The notes beneath the pieces are model-generated. The model had not been told where the DNA came from. It worked only from the letters and a program-made list of their open reading frames with translations, and ran no database searches. 64,000 bases of DNA, taken from M3007 sp033764075 (GTDB lineage: Bacteria; Bacteroidota; Bacteroidia; Chitinophagales; Saprospiraceae). Shown in pieces: positions 8,838-18,257 of this stretch (its first letter is position 1; each line of letters starts with the position of its first letter). The stretch is taken from assembly GCA_033764075.1 (NCBI GenBank), contig JANRJH010000028.1:62001-126000 (forward strand). Direction: 5' to 3'. Position numbers and translations under genes: made by a program.

Positions 8838-9683
8838 GTGGATTACTGGAAATACACTTTTAATACCGACCCTGATTCGAGGGATATCCTGCTCGCGCTG
8901 CTCAGCGAAGGCCCTTTTGATACATTTGAAGAAACGGAGAACGGGCTGGACGCCTACATGCCCGCCCTGGCAGAACATCCGGATGCCCTGTTGGCGGCGT
9001 TGGCCGACCAGTGGACTTTCTCCTGGAGCAGGACGCTCATTCCCGGTCAAAACTGGAATGCCCTGTGGGAGAGCAATTTTCAGCCGGTACAGGTGGGGCG
9101 TTTCTGTGGTGTGCGCGCGCAATTTCACCCACCGTTCACCGACGTTGAGCACGAGTTGGTCATTCACCCTAAAATGGCTTTCGGCACCGGACACCACGAA
9201 ACCACCTGGCTTTGCCTGGCCACCCTCGAACACCTTCAGGTGGAAGGGGCGCACGTGCTGGACTATGGCTGCGGAACGGGCATTCTCGCCATCCTGGCTG
9301 CCAGGCTGGGGGCATCGCACGTCGAGGCCGTGGATATCGAGGAGGAATCATACCAAAACACCCTGGAAAATGCATCCATAAACGGTGTTGCGGAACGCAT
9401 CACGGCGCGCTGCGGCACGCTGGAAGCAGTACAAACGGGGCCATTCGACTGTATACTGGCCAACATCAACCGGAATGTGATCCTCGATTCCCTGCCGGCG
9501 TTGAGCGCCCTCTTGCGACCCGGCGGCCGCATACTGGCCTCCGGTTTTCTCGAAGCAGATGAACCCGTGCTCCGCCATGCCGTTGAGGAAAACCACCTGC
9601 GTTGGGTAAGCCATGAACAACGCGGACGCTGGCTGGCTGCTGTGTGGGAACAGATGCCCACCGAAGGCAAGAAACAGGGATAA
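8838..9683 (+). CDS. prmA: Ribosomal protein L11 methyltransferase
   Basis: 281 residues from a GTG start at 8838 (VDYWKYTF, the usual beginning of this family in Bacteroidota). It is downstream of the -7 element at 8807; the in-frame ATGs further up precede the promoter. Class I SAM-methyltransferase motifs are clear: MAFGTGHHETT, DYGCGTGILAI, AVDIEEES and the catalytic-region NINRN (LANINRNVIL). PrmA trimethylates ribosomal protein L11 in the cytoplasm; loss is usually tolerated. It is followed after 16 bp by a palindromic hairpin that may end the transcript. Confidence 0.9.
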   Translation: MDYWKYTFNTDPDSRDILLALLSEGPFDTFEETENGLDAYMPALAEHPDALLAALADQWTFSWSRTLIPGQNWNALWESNFQPVQVGRFCGVRAQFHPPFTDVEHELVIHPKMAFGTGHHETTWLCLATLEHLQVEGAHVLDYGCGTGILAILAARLGASHVEAVDIEEESYQNTLENASINGVAERITARCGTLEAVQTGPFDCILANINRNVILDSLPALSALLRPGGRILASGFLEADEPVLRHAVEENHLRWVSHEQRGRWLAAVWEQMPTEGKKQG

Positions 9684-9699
9684 AATGCGTTATTTTCCT

Positions 9700-9731
9700 A
9701 CTCGTCCTACGACTATACTCGTAGGACGAGT
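9700..9731. repeat. CGTCCTACGA palindrome family, copy 1
   Basis: 13-bp arms ACTCGTCCTACGA / TCGTAGGACGAGT around a CTATAC loop, 16 bp after the prmA stop. Related copies lie at 27006-27043 and 28625-28656. All three sit just after a stop codon, so a transcript-end or mRNA-stabilising role is plausible. Confidence 0.85.
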
Positions 9732-9762
9732 TTATTTGGCCTTAATTCAATCATATATAAAT

Positions 9763-12700
9763 ATGCAAAAAATCCAAACAAGGTGTGCTCTCCTGCTGTT
9801 CAGCGTCTGTGCCTGGCCGCTCCTGTGTATGGCCCAGCCAGGATCCAAATTTTCCCAGAATTCCAATGAGTTTGTCGAGCAACTGGGGGCATTTATGACG
9901 GCCAGTAAAAGACCCGATCTGGAAGAGTCGTTTGCCGTTTTCAAAAAAACACACAAGGCCGGCCGCATTTCCGAAGATAAAATGCAGCGCATCATCGGCG
10001 TCGCCAACGTGCTGGGCGCGCAGCGCCTGACCCCTTTCCCTTATTACCGCGACTACATTAACGCTGTATCGGCGGCCTTAAACAACGCGGATACGACCGC
10101 CTTTCACCGCTGGCACTTATTGGCAGAACAAGCCATGGCGGCCGTACCCACCGGTAAAACCAAACCCATCAGCGTGTTCATGGAGTTTTCGGCGGACTAC
10201 ATGGAGAAGCAGGCGCTTAAAACCGGTGAAGGCGGCTCCGTCACCTGGATGGTGGTGGGGGGGCAACGACAATTTGAATACCGCGACGGCGAGCCCCTGC
10301 TCAGGCTGGACATGGTCGACCTGGTTGGCGTGCGCAAAACAGATTCGCTGCGCATCCGGGAAACCTCCGGGGTGTACAGCATCTACCAGAGCGAGTGGCG
10401 CGGCACACAGGGGAAGATCGGTTGGGAAACGGCTGGCCTCGACGAGTCGGTGTATGCCGTGTTGACCGAATACGTTATTTCGGCCCAGAAGCCCTTGTTT
10501 ACCTGTGATACCGCCAAATTGTACTACCCGCTTTTTTTTCCAAACGGACCCATTGACGGGCGTTTCGAAGGGCATATCCTCGTGGAAAACAAAGGGGCGG
10601 CGCTGCAATATCCGCGTTTTGAATCCTTCAGGAAGGACCTGAAAATTACCCGCTTTGGTGAAGGCCTTGAATATGTCGGCGGCTTTCGCCTCTGGGGCGC
10701 CTCCGTGTACGGATACGGATCGGCCGATGAACCGGCCCAGATGACCGTTTACAACAAAAAACGGGAGAAGTGCTTTTACGGAACCGATGATCTGTTCATC
10801 ATCAAACGCGAGCAGACCGTTATTGGAGAAGGCGTGTACGCCAAACTGTTTATGTCCGGAGACAGCCTCTTCCACCCGGCCGTCGGGCTTAGAATTGACA
10901 TCCCCAACCTGAGCATTCACTTCACCCGGGGCAGCAAGGCCAACGAACGCAACCCGTTTTACTCCTCGTTCTACAACATGAACCTCGATGCCGAAAAGGT
11001 TTCGCTGTACGTATTGCAGGACTCACTGGACATAGGATCCCGGACCGGCACCATGAAAGGCGCACAACAGGCGGTATCTTTTGAAAGTACCAACCGTTTC
11101 GACCCGGCCGAATACGTACGCATCCAGAACATAGCCTCTAAAAACCCGATCGCCTCGCTGTACAACCTCACCTTGAAAACCGGAAGCAACACCGTTTCCG
11201 ACAATGCTTTTGCGCAGGAACTGAACCCCAAATTCGACTATTCCAGCATCCAGACGCTGCTGGCCGAAATGGTGTCGGCCGGCTACATCAATTACTATTT
11301 CGACCGACACGAGATCGAGATCAGGGACAAGCTGACCCTTTATGCCCTAGCCAGCCAGGGTAAACGCGACTTTGACGCGATCAAAATCGAGTCGACCAGC
11401 ACGGAGGCCAACGCCACCCTGAACCTGCAAACCAAAAAAACCGACATCCGCGATGTGGAGAACGTGGAGCTCAGCGCGCGGCAACGGGTCGGCGTGAAAC
11501 CCGACGGCAACGCCATCGTATTACTCGAAAACCGCGATATGCGGTTCGACGGGCGGCTCTTTGCCGGCTATGCACTCTTTCACGGCAGCGATATGGCCTT
11601 TACCTATGACAAATTTGAGGTGGCCTTCGATTCTGTGCAAACACTCGATTTTTACCTGCCTACCGATAAAGTCGACAAGCGAAATCAACCCGTGGCAGAG
11701 GCCATGAATTCGAGCGTCGAATACGTGAGCGGTATCCTGCTGGTGGACGCTCCGGACAACAAGTCGGGCAAGGCAGACCTGAGCATTTTCCCGTCGCTGC
11801 AATCCAAAAAGCACTCTTTTGTGTACTACGAACGACCCGAAATCCAGGGTGGAGCCTATAAACGCGATTCTTTCTTCTTCAAACTCGACCCCTTCTCCTT
11901 CAACAACCTCGACGCTTACCACAAAGAGGACCTGCGTTTCAAAGGAGAAATGGCGCCAGCCGCTATTTTTCCCAACTTCCGGGAGACGATTGTCGTGCGC
12001 GACGAGGATAAATCTTTCGGCTTTGTGCACCGCACCCCGGCTGCCGGTTATAAAACCTACCTGGCCAAAGGAAACTACACCGGGGAGATCGACCTGAGCA
12101 ACAAAGGATTTCTCGGCAGGGGTAAAGTGGAATACCTGACTGCCGATATCGAATCGGAGGACATCGTGTTCAAGCCACGCCAGATGACTTGCACCGCCCG
12201 CAAATTTTTTATGGAAGAAGACCGTAAAAGTGCAGTGAAGGTGCCACAGGCGCAGGGTCAGGAGGTGGCCGTGAACTGGCTGCCTTACCGAGACTCCATG
12301 TATGTAATCAGCAAGGTCAAAGACTTCGAACTGTTCAAGGCCCCCGGCTATACCCACAAAGGCGTGTTCATCCTCACCCCTTCCGGTTTGAAAGGCGACG
12401 GGGTGTTCGACTGGTCCGGCGGACGGCTCTCCGCCCGCATCATCGAATACGGACCTTTCCAGGCCAGTTCGGATACGGCCGACCTGCAGATCAAGGCACT
12501 CACCGGTGAAGGCATCGTGTTCGACTCCCGGAACGTCGACGGTGAACTCGATTTCGACGCCCAGCAAGGCAAGTTTAAAGCCAACTCGGCAGAGGCGTCC
12601 ACTTCATTGCCCCTCAACCAGTACAGAACTTCGATGAACGAATTCACCTGGGATATGCGCGCCCAGACCATTACGTTCAAATCCGATGTCAACAAACCCG

Positions 12701-14283
12701 GCTTTTTTATCTCTACCGATCCGGAACGCGACTCCCTTTCCTTTGAGGGAAAAACGGCGTTTTACGACCTGAAATCCAGCCAGCTGAAAATCGGCGGTGT
12801 GCAGGTCGTGCAAACCGCCGACGCTTTTGTGTACCCCTCCGACGGCAACATTGAGATCCTGCCCGGCGGACGCATGGCCGAACTCGACTCTGCCACCATC
12901 GTGGCCGACGTTTCCAACCAATACCACACCATCAAACGCGCTAAAGTGCAGGTGGAAGGTAAAAAGCTGTACAAAGCCTCCGGTTATTACAAGTACGACA
13001 TTCCGGGTTATGAACAGGAGATCTTTTTTCAGGATATCGTCGGGCAGCGATTCGGTGCCGGCACCCAGGCCACCAAAGCCACCCGCACCACCGCAAGCGG
13101 GGCCATCACAGCGGCCGACAGCTTCCGGATGGACGTCAAGACGTTTTTCCAGGGCGACATCGTGCTGAAGGCAAACCAGCAAAACCTGCGTTTCGAAGGG
13201 TACGCCCAACTCGATGCGTCGGGATTGCCAAACAACCAATGGTTCACCGTGCGGTCGGACATCGACAAAAACGACCCGCTCATCGAAATACGAAACACTA
13301 AAAACATCGAGGACGAACCCTTGCAAACCGGCTTCCTGCTCTCCAAGGAGTTCGGCTATGTGTACCCGCGTGTGTTGCTGCCCGCCTGGCAGCGGGTCGA
13401 CCGGGTGCTGATCGACGCTGAGGGGTTTCTTCGTTACGACGAAAAAACGGACAAGTTTGTCCTGGGTGATTCCCTGAGGGTGCTCGACCAGTCGCAGCGG
13501 GGCTCACGCATGGTATTTGACAATAAAACCCGGAAAATCCAGGCGGAAGGACCGCTAAACCTCGGTTCCGGCCTGAAATACATGAAAGTGACCGGCACCG
13601 GCACCCTCCAGACGACCTTCCCTCCGGTGGAAGACACCACCGGCATCTTCGAGGTGCGCGGAGAGTTTATGACGGGCATCAACATCACCCTGCCCAAAGG
13701 GCTCACGGAGATCATGCTCAACGACCTCAAAGGATCCAGTTTTGATGCGCCGCCGCCGCCCGTCAACACCCAGCTGGCGTTTTACCAGCCGGCCTTGCAC
13801 AACCTGATCACCAATGAAAGCGACCTCCAGGAGGCACTCGCCAACCTGCGAAACAACTTCGTCACCCTGCCTAAAAAAGAAAATACATACACCCTTTTCC
13901 TCGGCAAACACGAAGTGTTGTGGAACGAGGAATACCAGTCGTTCATCACCACAGACGACCGCCTTCCACTGATCTCCATCAATGGCGACTACATCAGCAA
14001 AAACATCACCGGATTCGTCGAATACAAAATGCAAACCAACGACGATGACCGTTTTTATATTTACCTCAAAGCGGGTAGCGTGTGGTATTTCCTGGGCTAC
14101 CAGGCAGGCGTGATGAACGTTGCTTCCAGCAGCACCCAGTTTATGGACGCCCTGGCCGGCATGAAGGTCAAGGACACCCAGTTTAAAATGCCCGACGGTG
14201 AATTGTACGAGGTGGTGCCTGCCAATCCGTCTCTGGCCAATGCATTTATCGACCGGGTTCGTCAGGGGAGAAAGAGAAACTGA
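9763..14283 (+). CDS. Very large exported protein of unknown function
   Basis: 1506 residues from the ATG at 9763, which begins a signal peptide (MQKIQTRCALLLFSVCAWPL, cleavage after CMA). I do not recognise a named family. The first ~150 residues after the signal look helical. The rest is rich in short beta-strands with recurring patterns: -GRLFAGYALFHGSDMAF-, -GEMAPAAIFP-, -SFEGKTAFYDLKSSQLKIGGV- and -VKTFFQGDIVLKA-. Repeated 'FDGR/FRGE... A... F-Y' strands recall a long beta-solenoid or LptA/AsmA-like bridge, but this is inference only. There are no transmembrane helices after the signal and no T9SS sorting domain at the C-terminus (DRVRQGRKRN). The next gene's promoter overlaps its stop region. 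Confidence 0.85.
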   Translation: MQKIQTRCALLLFSVCAWPLLCMAQPGSKFSQNSNEFVEQLGAFMTASKRPDLEESFAVFKKTHKAGRISEDKMQRIIGVANVLGAQRLTPFPYYRDYINAVSAALNNADTTAFHRWHLLAEQAMAAVPTGKTKPISVFMEFSADYMEKQALKTGEGGSVTWMVVGGQRQFEYRDGEPLLRLDMVDLVGVRKTDSLRIRETSGVYSIYQSEWRGTQGKIGWETAGLDESVYAVLTEYVISAQKPLFTCDTAKLYYPLFFPNGPIDGRFEGHILVENKGAALQYPRFESFRKDLKITRFGEGLEYVGGFRLWGASVYGYGSADEPAQMTVYNKKREKCFYGTDDLFIIKREQTVIGEGVYAKLFMSGDSLFHPAVGLRIDIPNLSIHFTRGSKANERNPFYSSFYNMNLDAEKVSLYVLQDSLDIGSRTGTMKGAQQAVSFESTNRFDPAEYVRIQNIASKNPIASLYNLTLKTGSNTVSDNAFAQELNPKFDYSSIQTLLAEMVSAGYINYYFDRHEIEIRDKLTLYALASQGKRDFDAIKIESTSTEANATLNLQTKKTDIRDVENVELSARQRVGVKPDGNAIVLLENRDMRFDGRLFAGYALFHGSDMAFTYDKFEVAFDSVQTLDFYLPTDKVDKRNQPVAEAMNSSVEYVSGILLVDAPDNKSGKADLSIFPSLQSKKHSFVYYERPEIQGGAYKRDSFFFKLDPFSFNNLDAYHKEDLRFKGEMAPAAIFPNFRETIVVRDEDKSFGFVHRTPAAGYKTYLAKGNYTGEIDLSNKGFLGRGKVEYLTADIESEDIVFKPRQMTCTARKFFMEEDRKSAVKVPQAQGQEVAVNWLPYRDSMYVISKVKDFELFKAPGYTHKGVFILTPSGLKGDGVFDWSGGRLSARIIEYGPFQASSDTADLQIKALTGEGIVFDSRNVDGELDFDAQQGKFKANSAEASTSLPLNQYRTSMNEFTWDMRAQTITFKSDVNKPGFFISTDPERDSLSFEGKTAFYDLKSSQLKIGGVQVVQTADAFVYPSDGNIEILPGGRMAELDSATIVADVSNQYHTIKRAKVQVEGKKLYKASGYYKYDIPGYEQEIFFQDIVGQRFGAGTQATKATRTTASGAITAADSFRMDVKTFFQGDIVLKANQQNLRFEGYAQLDASGLPNNQWFTVRSDIDKNDPLIEIRNTKNIEDEPLQTGFLLSKEFGYVYPRVLLPAWQRVDRVLIDAEGFLRYDEKTDKFVLGDSLRVLDQSQRGSRMVFDNKTRKIQAEGPLNLGSGLKYMKVTGTGTLQTTFPPVEDTTGIFEVRGEFMTGINITLPKGLTEIMLNDLKGSSFDAPPPPVNTQLAFYQPALHNLITNESDLQEALANLRNNFVTLPKKENTYTLFLGKHEVLWNEEYQSFITTDDRLPLISINGDYISKNITGFVEYKMQTNDDDRFYIYLKAGSVWYFLGYQAGVMNVASSSTQFMDALAGMKVKDTQFKMPDGELYEVVPANPSLANAFIDRVRQGRKRN

Positions 14284-14291
14284 TATCTTTG
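14284..14291 (+). promoter_or_regulatory. -7 element TATCTTTG for the CoA-transferase gene
   Basis: Exact TAnnTTTG match that begins on the base after the preceding stop codon, 23 bp before the ATG at 14315. Confidence 0.65.
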
Positions 14292-14314
14292 CGCGGCTTA
14301 AAAAAACACGCCCA

Positions 14315-15604
14315 ATGAACAACCACAAACACTACGTTTCTCCCGACGAAGCCCTGCAACACGTCCAGTCCGGACATCGGGTATTTGTGCACGGCAGCGC
14401 CGTGACGCCCACTACGATGATGCGATCGCTCGCCGGTCAAAAAGACCGCCTGCGCGATGTTGAACTGGTCTTTATCAGCGTTTACGGTCCTATGTTTGTG
14501 GATCAACCGGGCATGGAAGACCATTTTCGCCTGAATACGATGTTTGTGAGCGCCTCCGTTCGGGAGGCAGTCAACAACGGACGGGCGGACTTCATCCCCG
14601 TTTTTCTAAGCGAAATTCCCGAGCTCTTCAAACGCCGGATTCTGCCGCTCGACGGCGCCATCGTGCAGGTGTCGCCACCCGACAGCAATGGCTATTGCTC
14701 CTTGGGGCCGTCTGTCGACGTGGCCCGCTCCGCCGTCAACACCGCCCGTTACGTCATCGCCCAAATCAACCCCCAGGTGCCCCGCACCCACGGCGACAGT
14801 TTTATGCACGTCAGTCAGTTCAATGCTATGTGCTACGTGGACGAGCCGCTGCACGAAGCCAGCTTCGGTGCTGAAATGGGCGAGGCGGAGTTGCAAATCG
14901 GCGCCATCATTGCCGAAATGATCGACGATCGCAGCACCCTCCAGATGGGCATAGGCTCCATACCCGACGCCGTGTTGCGCAAGCTGGGCAACCACAAGGA
15001 TCTGGGTGTCCACACCGAAATGTTTTCAGACGGCATCATTGACTTGTGCGAAAAAGGCGTCATCACCAACAAATACAAAGCCGTTCACCCCAACAAAACG
15101 GTCACCGGCTTCGCCCTGGGCTCCCGCAGGTTGTACGACTACGTGCACGACAACCCGGCTTTTGTGTTTCTGGACATCGACTACGTGAACGAACCTTCCG
15201 TCATCCGCCGAAACCCCAAGGTGGTGGCCATCAACAGCGCCATTGAAGTGGATATCACCGGGCAGGTGTGCGCCGACAGCATCGGCACCATCCAGTACAG
15301 TGGCATCGGCGGGCAAATGGACTTTATGCGCGGGGCCGCCATCAGCGAGGGTGGAAAACCCATTCTGGCCCTCACCAGCCGCACCAAAAAAGGCGTTTCC
15401 CGCATCACCCCTTACCTGAAACCGGGCGCCGGGGTGGTGACTACACGCGGACACGTGCATTACATCGTCACCGAATTCGGCGTAGCGCCCATGTTTGGCC
15501 GCAACCTGCGCCAACGCGCCAAAAGCCTGATTGACATTGCCCACCCGGACGACCGGGCGGCACTGCACCAGGCTTGTCACGAGCGCTTTAAGATTTTTGT
15601 ATAA
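14315..15604 (+). CDS. Acetyl-CoA hydrolase / 4-hydroxybutyrate CoA-transferase family
   Basis: 429 residues from the ATG at 14315, placed after the TATCTTTG promoter; the longer frame would overlap the upstream gene. Class I CoA-transferase features: an N-terminal HGSAVTPTTMM region, LQMGIGSIPDAV, then LGVHTEMFSDG with the likely catalytic Glu. The CoA-binding YSGIGGQMDFMRGA and C-terminal VTEFGVA complete the family pattern. It moves CoA between acyl-CoA and acetate or related acids, or hydrolyses acetyl-CoA. The precise acceptor (acetate, 4-hydroxybutyrate or other) is not fixed by sequence. Cytoplasmic. Convergent with the esterase gene, with a 5-bp gap. Confidence 0.9.
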   Translation: MNNHKHYVSPDEALQHVQSGHRVFVHGSAVTPTTMMRSLAGQKDRLRDVELVFISVYGPMFVDQPGMEDHFRLNTMFVSASVREAVNNGRADFIPVFLSEIPELFKRRILPLDGAIVQVSPPDSNGYCSLGPSVDVARSAVNTARYVIAQINPQVPRTHGDSFMHVSQFNAMCYVDEPLHEASFGAEMGEAELQIGAIIAEMIDDRSTLQMGIGSIPDAVLRKLGNHKDLGVHTEMFSDGIIDLCEKGVITNKYKAVHPNKTVTGFALGSRRLYDYVHDNPAFVFLDIDYVNEPSVIRRNPKVVAINSAIEVDITGQVCADSIGTIQYSGIGGQMDFMRGAAISEGGKPILALTSRTKKGVSRITPYLKPGAGVVTTRGHVHYIVTEFGVAPMFGRNLRQRAKSLIDIAHPDDRAALHQACHERFKIFV

Positions 15605-15609
15605 ACACC

Positions 15610-16743
15610 TTATTGTTTGACAAAAGGCTTCCCGATGCGTCCGTGCTCTCCATCAACGAGCATCCAGTACAGCCCATCGGCCAGATCGCCCACGGTAATG
15701 GTAACGGAATCGCCCGTCCATGAGCCTTCCAGCACAAGCGCGCCCATGCTGTTGAATACGGCATAACGGGCCAGGCCGGTATGCTCGGGCAAACGAACGT
15801 ACAAACGATCCGACACCGGGTTGGGAAACACCTGTACGGTTGTCGGCCCCGGGGTTTGTTCTGTGCCCACCGGCATATTCAAACGAAAACGGCTGAAGAA
15901 CCGCCAGATCTCCACGCTGGCGTCGAAGTCCTGGTTGGTTACCCCGATGGTGGTGTCCGCGCCCGGCCACGTGTGCCCGCCGTCCTGAATGCGGTAGAGG
16001 GCCACCTCCGTGTTGTCGTTGCAGTTCCTGTAGTCGATGCGAATGGCGGTGCAGCCGTCGTTCGGGGCCACATCCGGCACCACCGTGGTGTCGGCGAAAA
16101 GCGCGCACTGGTTGTTGCCCACCCAAAACCGGACGACCGTGTCGATGGGCAGGCTGATGAGCGTCAAGCCGTTGTACGGCACGACGGGGTCGGCAGTGCC
16201 GTGGATCTCCATGACGGCCACTGGCCGACCCGGGTTGCACTGGGGCCTGTAAGCGGGCACCATGCTGCCGGTAACGGAAGCCACTGCAGCAATGCGGTCA
16301 TTCAGTTCGCAGGCCAGGCGGTAGCTCATGAAGCCACCGTTCGACATGCCGCAGGCGTATATGCGGTTGCTGTCGAGGGTGTAACGGGTTGATAGTTCGT
16401 CGATGAGGGCACTCAGGAACCCCACATCGTCGGCTGTGCTGCCGAAAAACCAGCCGACATTCCAGGAGTTGTCGATCCCGTTGGGGTAACAGACCAAAAA
16501 GCCGGCGGTATCGGCCACGGCGTTCATGCCGGCGTAGAACTCCTGCTCCAGTGCGTTGGAGGTAAAGCCGTGCAGGTTGAACACCAGGGGCGCCGCTTTG
16601 GCCGGATTGTAGCCGGCGGGTACGTACAACCGATAGTCGCGTTGCAGGCCGTTGTGCGTGATGGTTCCTGTGAGGGTCGTCTGGGCGGTAAGGGCCGAAG
16701 TCGCCAAAAGCGCCAGGATGTTAGAAATCGTTTTGATGGTCAT
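15610..16743 (-). CDS. T9SS-secreted PHB depolymerase/feruloyl-esterase family hydrolase
   Basis: 377 residues with a signal peptide (MTIKTISNILALLATSALTA). The catalytic domain has the oxyanion VFNLHGF segment, nucleophile box CGMSNGG, acid residue in MEIHGTADPVVPYNG and His in GGHTWPG, as in LpqC/PHB-depolymerase-like esterases. The last ~80 residues (VQVFPNPVSDRLYVRLPE to IGKPFVKQ) form a type A T9SS sorting domain, so the protein should be exported across the outer membrane by the PorU/PorV system. The likely role is extracellular ester cleavage on polymers; the substrate is unknown. Confidence 0.9.
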   Translation of the reverse strand: MTIKTISNILALLATSALTAQTTLTGTITHNGLQRDYRLYVPAGYNPAKAAPLVFNLHGFTSNALEQEFYAGMNAVADTAGFLVCYPNGIDNSWNVGWFFGSTADDVGFLSALIDELSTRYTLDSNRIYACGMSNGGFMSYRLACELNDRIAAVASVTGSMVPAYRPQCNPGRPVAVMEIHGTADPVVPYNGLTLISLPIDTVVRFWVGNNQCALFADTTVVPDVAPNDGCTAIRIDYRNCNDNTEVALYRIQDGGHTWPGADTTIGVTNQDFDASVEIWRFFSRFRLNMPVGTEQTPGPTTVQVFPNPVSDRLYVRLPEHTGLARYAVFNSMGALVLEGSWTGDSVTITVGDLADGLYWMLVDGEHGRIGKPFVKQ

Positions 16744-16809
16744 CAGGCTAACGGTTGTTTTCTGCTTGCGGCGAGTTTATGGGCTGCTGCGTGCCGGTTC
16801 GGTTATTGG

Positions 16810-17829
16810 TTAGCGGATCAATTGATCGTCCACTCCGCCGAACAGTGCGTCCCGCACGCCATCAGAGCGCAGGAAATCGTGCGGAAAACCGAGCTCGATG
16901 GCGCTGGCTGCGTCGAGTTTTTCCAGGGCTTCCGGCGGTATTGTCCAATCAAGGCAGCCAAGCGATTGCTCCAGTTGTTCGGCTGTACGGGCGCCGATGA
17001 TGGGCACCACGGTGAGGCCGGGGTCGCGTTGCCGGCTCCAGTTGATCGCCACCTGGGCGGGCAGTTTGCCAAGTTCGTCTGCTACGTTTGCGACCGCCTG
17101 GGCTATTTCATTGGCACGGTCACTGCGTCGGGCGCTGTTTTCTTTAATGCGCCCTGGTTCTCCTTTGAGATATTTGCCGGTAAGTACGCCGCCGCCGAGG
17201 GCGCCCCATGGGGTCACGGCCAGGTCCAGGGCGGCAGCCATGGGCAGCAGGTCGCGCTCCGGTGTGCGCTGGAGGAGTGAGTATTCGATCTGCAGGCCGG
17301 CATAGGCCGTCCAGCCGCGGAGGTCGGCCATGGTATTGGCCCGGCTGACCACCCAGGCGGGGGTGTCGGATATGCCGATGTAGTGCACCTTGCCGCTGTG
17401 TACCAGGTCGTCGAGTCCGCGCAGCACTTCATCTACCGGCGTGATGCCGTCCCAGGCATGTACCCACAGCAAGTCGATGAATTCGGTTTGCAGGCGGCGC
17501 AGGCTGTCCTCCACCGAGCGCATCATGTTTTTGCGGTGGTTACCGACAAAGTTGAGGTCGCCCAGGCGGTCGCGCAGGCTGAATTTGGTGGCCAGGACAA
17601 AGTGGTGTCGGTCTTGCGCGATGAACTCGCCCAGCCATCGTTCGCTGGTTCCTTCGGTATAGCGGTTGGCGGTATCCAGGAAATTACCGCCGGCATCGGC
17701 GAAGGTTTCGAAAACACGCAAACACTCTGCCCGGTCTGCCCCCCAACTCCATTCGGTGCCAAAGGTCATGGTGCCCAGGCACAATTCAGAAACGCGGAGG
17801 CCGGAGCGTCCGAAAAGACGGTATTTCAT
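16810..17829 (-). CDS. Aldo/keto reductase
   Basis: 339 residues. AKR-fold motifs: LGTMTFG near the N-terminus, the FLDTANRYTEGTSE segment with catalytic Asp and Tyr, ATKFSLR with the active-site Lys, and the downstream WVHAWD. The C-terminal half has the cofactor-binding VPIIGARTAEQLEQSLG. It probably reduces an aldehyde or ketone with NADPH in the cytoplasm; the substrate is unknown. The ATG overlaps the stop of the upstream small membrane protein gene by 4 bp, indicating translational coupling. Confidence 0.92.
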   Translation of the reverse strand: MKYRLFGRSGLRVSELCLGTMTFGTEWSWGADRAECLRVFETFADAGGNFLDTANRYTEGTSERWLGEFIAQDRHHFVLATKFSLRDRLGDLNFVGNHRKNMMRSVEDSLRRLQTEFIDLLWVHAWDGITPVDEVLRGLDDLVHSGKVHYIGISDTPAWVVSRANTMADLRGWTAYAGLQIEYSLLQRTPERDLLPMAAALDLAVTPWGALGGGVLTGKYLKGEPGRIKENSARRSDRANEIAQAVANVADELGKLPAQVAINWSRQRDPGLTVVPIIGARTAEQLEQSLGCLDWTIPPEALEKLDAASAIELGFPHDFLRSDGVRDALFGGVDDQLIR

Positions 17830-18221
17830 TGCAATATCTCGACTTTATACACCAGGTAATCGGTTTTGCCCTGCCAGGGCATGGCGTTGATTTTCTGGCG
17901 GTAGTAACACTTGACCTGTTTGCCTTCGCACTGTTGAAGTTCAAAGAAGGTTTTAGAGTCAACCACGGAAAAGTCCCAGGTACTCTGGGACGTCATCATC
18001 GAACTGCCGGACAAGTGCAGCTGTCCCTCGTAGGTTTTGAACACAATGCCCACCCGGGAAATTTTGAACAAGGTTCCGGAGCGCGAGCCTTCACTCACGT
18101 TGTAATTGCTCCAGAGGAAATAGCCGATGAGGCTAAGGATCAACACGGTCAGGCCGATCCACAATACGCGGCGCAGGATCCGGCCTGTGGTAGTTTTGAT
18201 TTTTTCCAGTGTCTCGTTCAT
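17826..18221 (-). CDS. Small single-pass membrane protein of unknown function
   Basis: 131 residues. One transmembrane helix (about residues 19-37, RVLWIGLTVLILSLIGYFLW) is followed by an extracytoplasmic domain with YNVSEGSRSGTLFKISRVG and VFKTYEGQL. This SEGxRxGxxxKxSxKGxxFKTYEG pattern marks a short family widespread in Bacteroidota. Some database entries wrongly name it 6-phosphogluconate dehydrogenase; nothing in it resembles that enzyme. Its stop overlaps the start of the aldo/keto reductase by 4 bp. Confidence 0.8.
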   Translation of the reverse strand: MNETLEKIKTTTGRILRRVLWIGLTVLILSLIGYFLWSNYNVSEGSRSGTLFKISRVGIVFKTYEGQLHLSGSSMMTSQSTWDFSVVDSKTFFELQQCEGKQVKCYYRQKINAMPWQGKTDYLVYKVEILQ

Positions 18222-18257
18222 ACAGTTTTGTTTTACGCTGTAAAGATGCGAAAAAGA

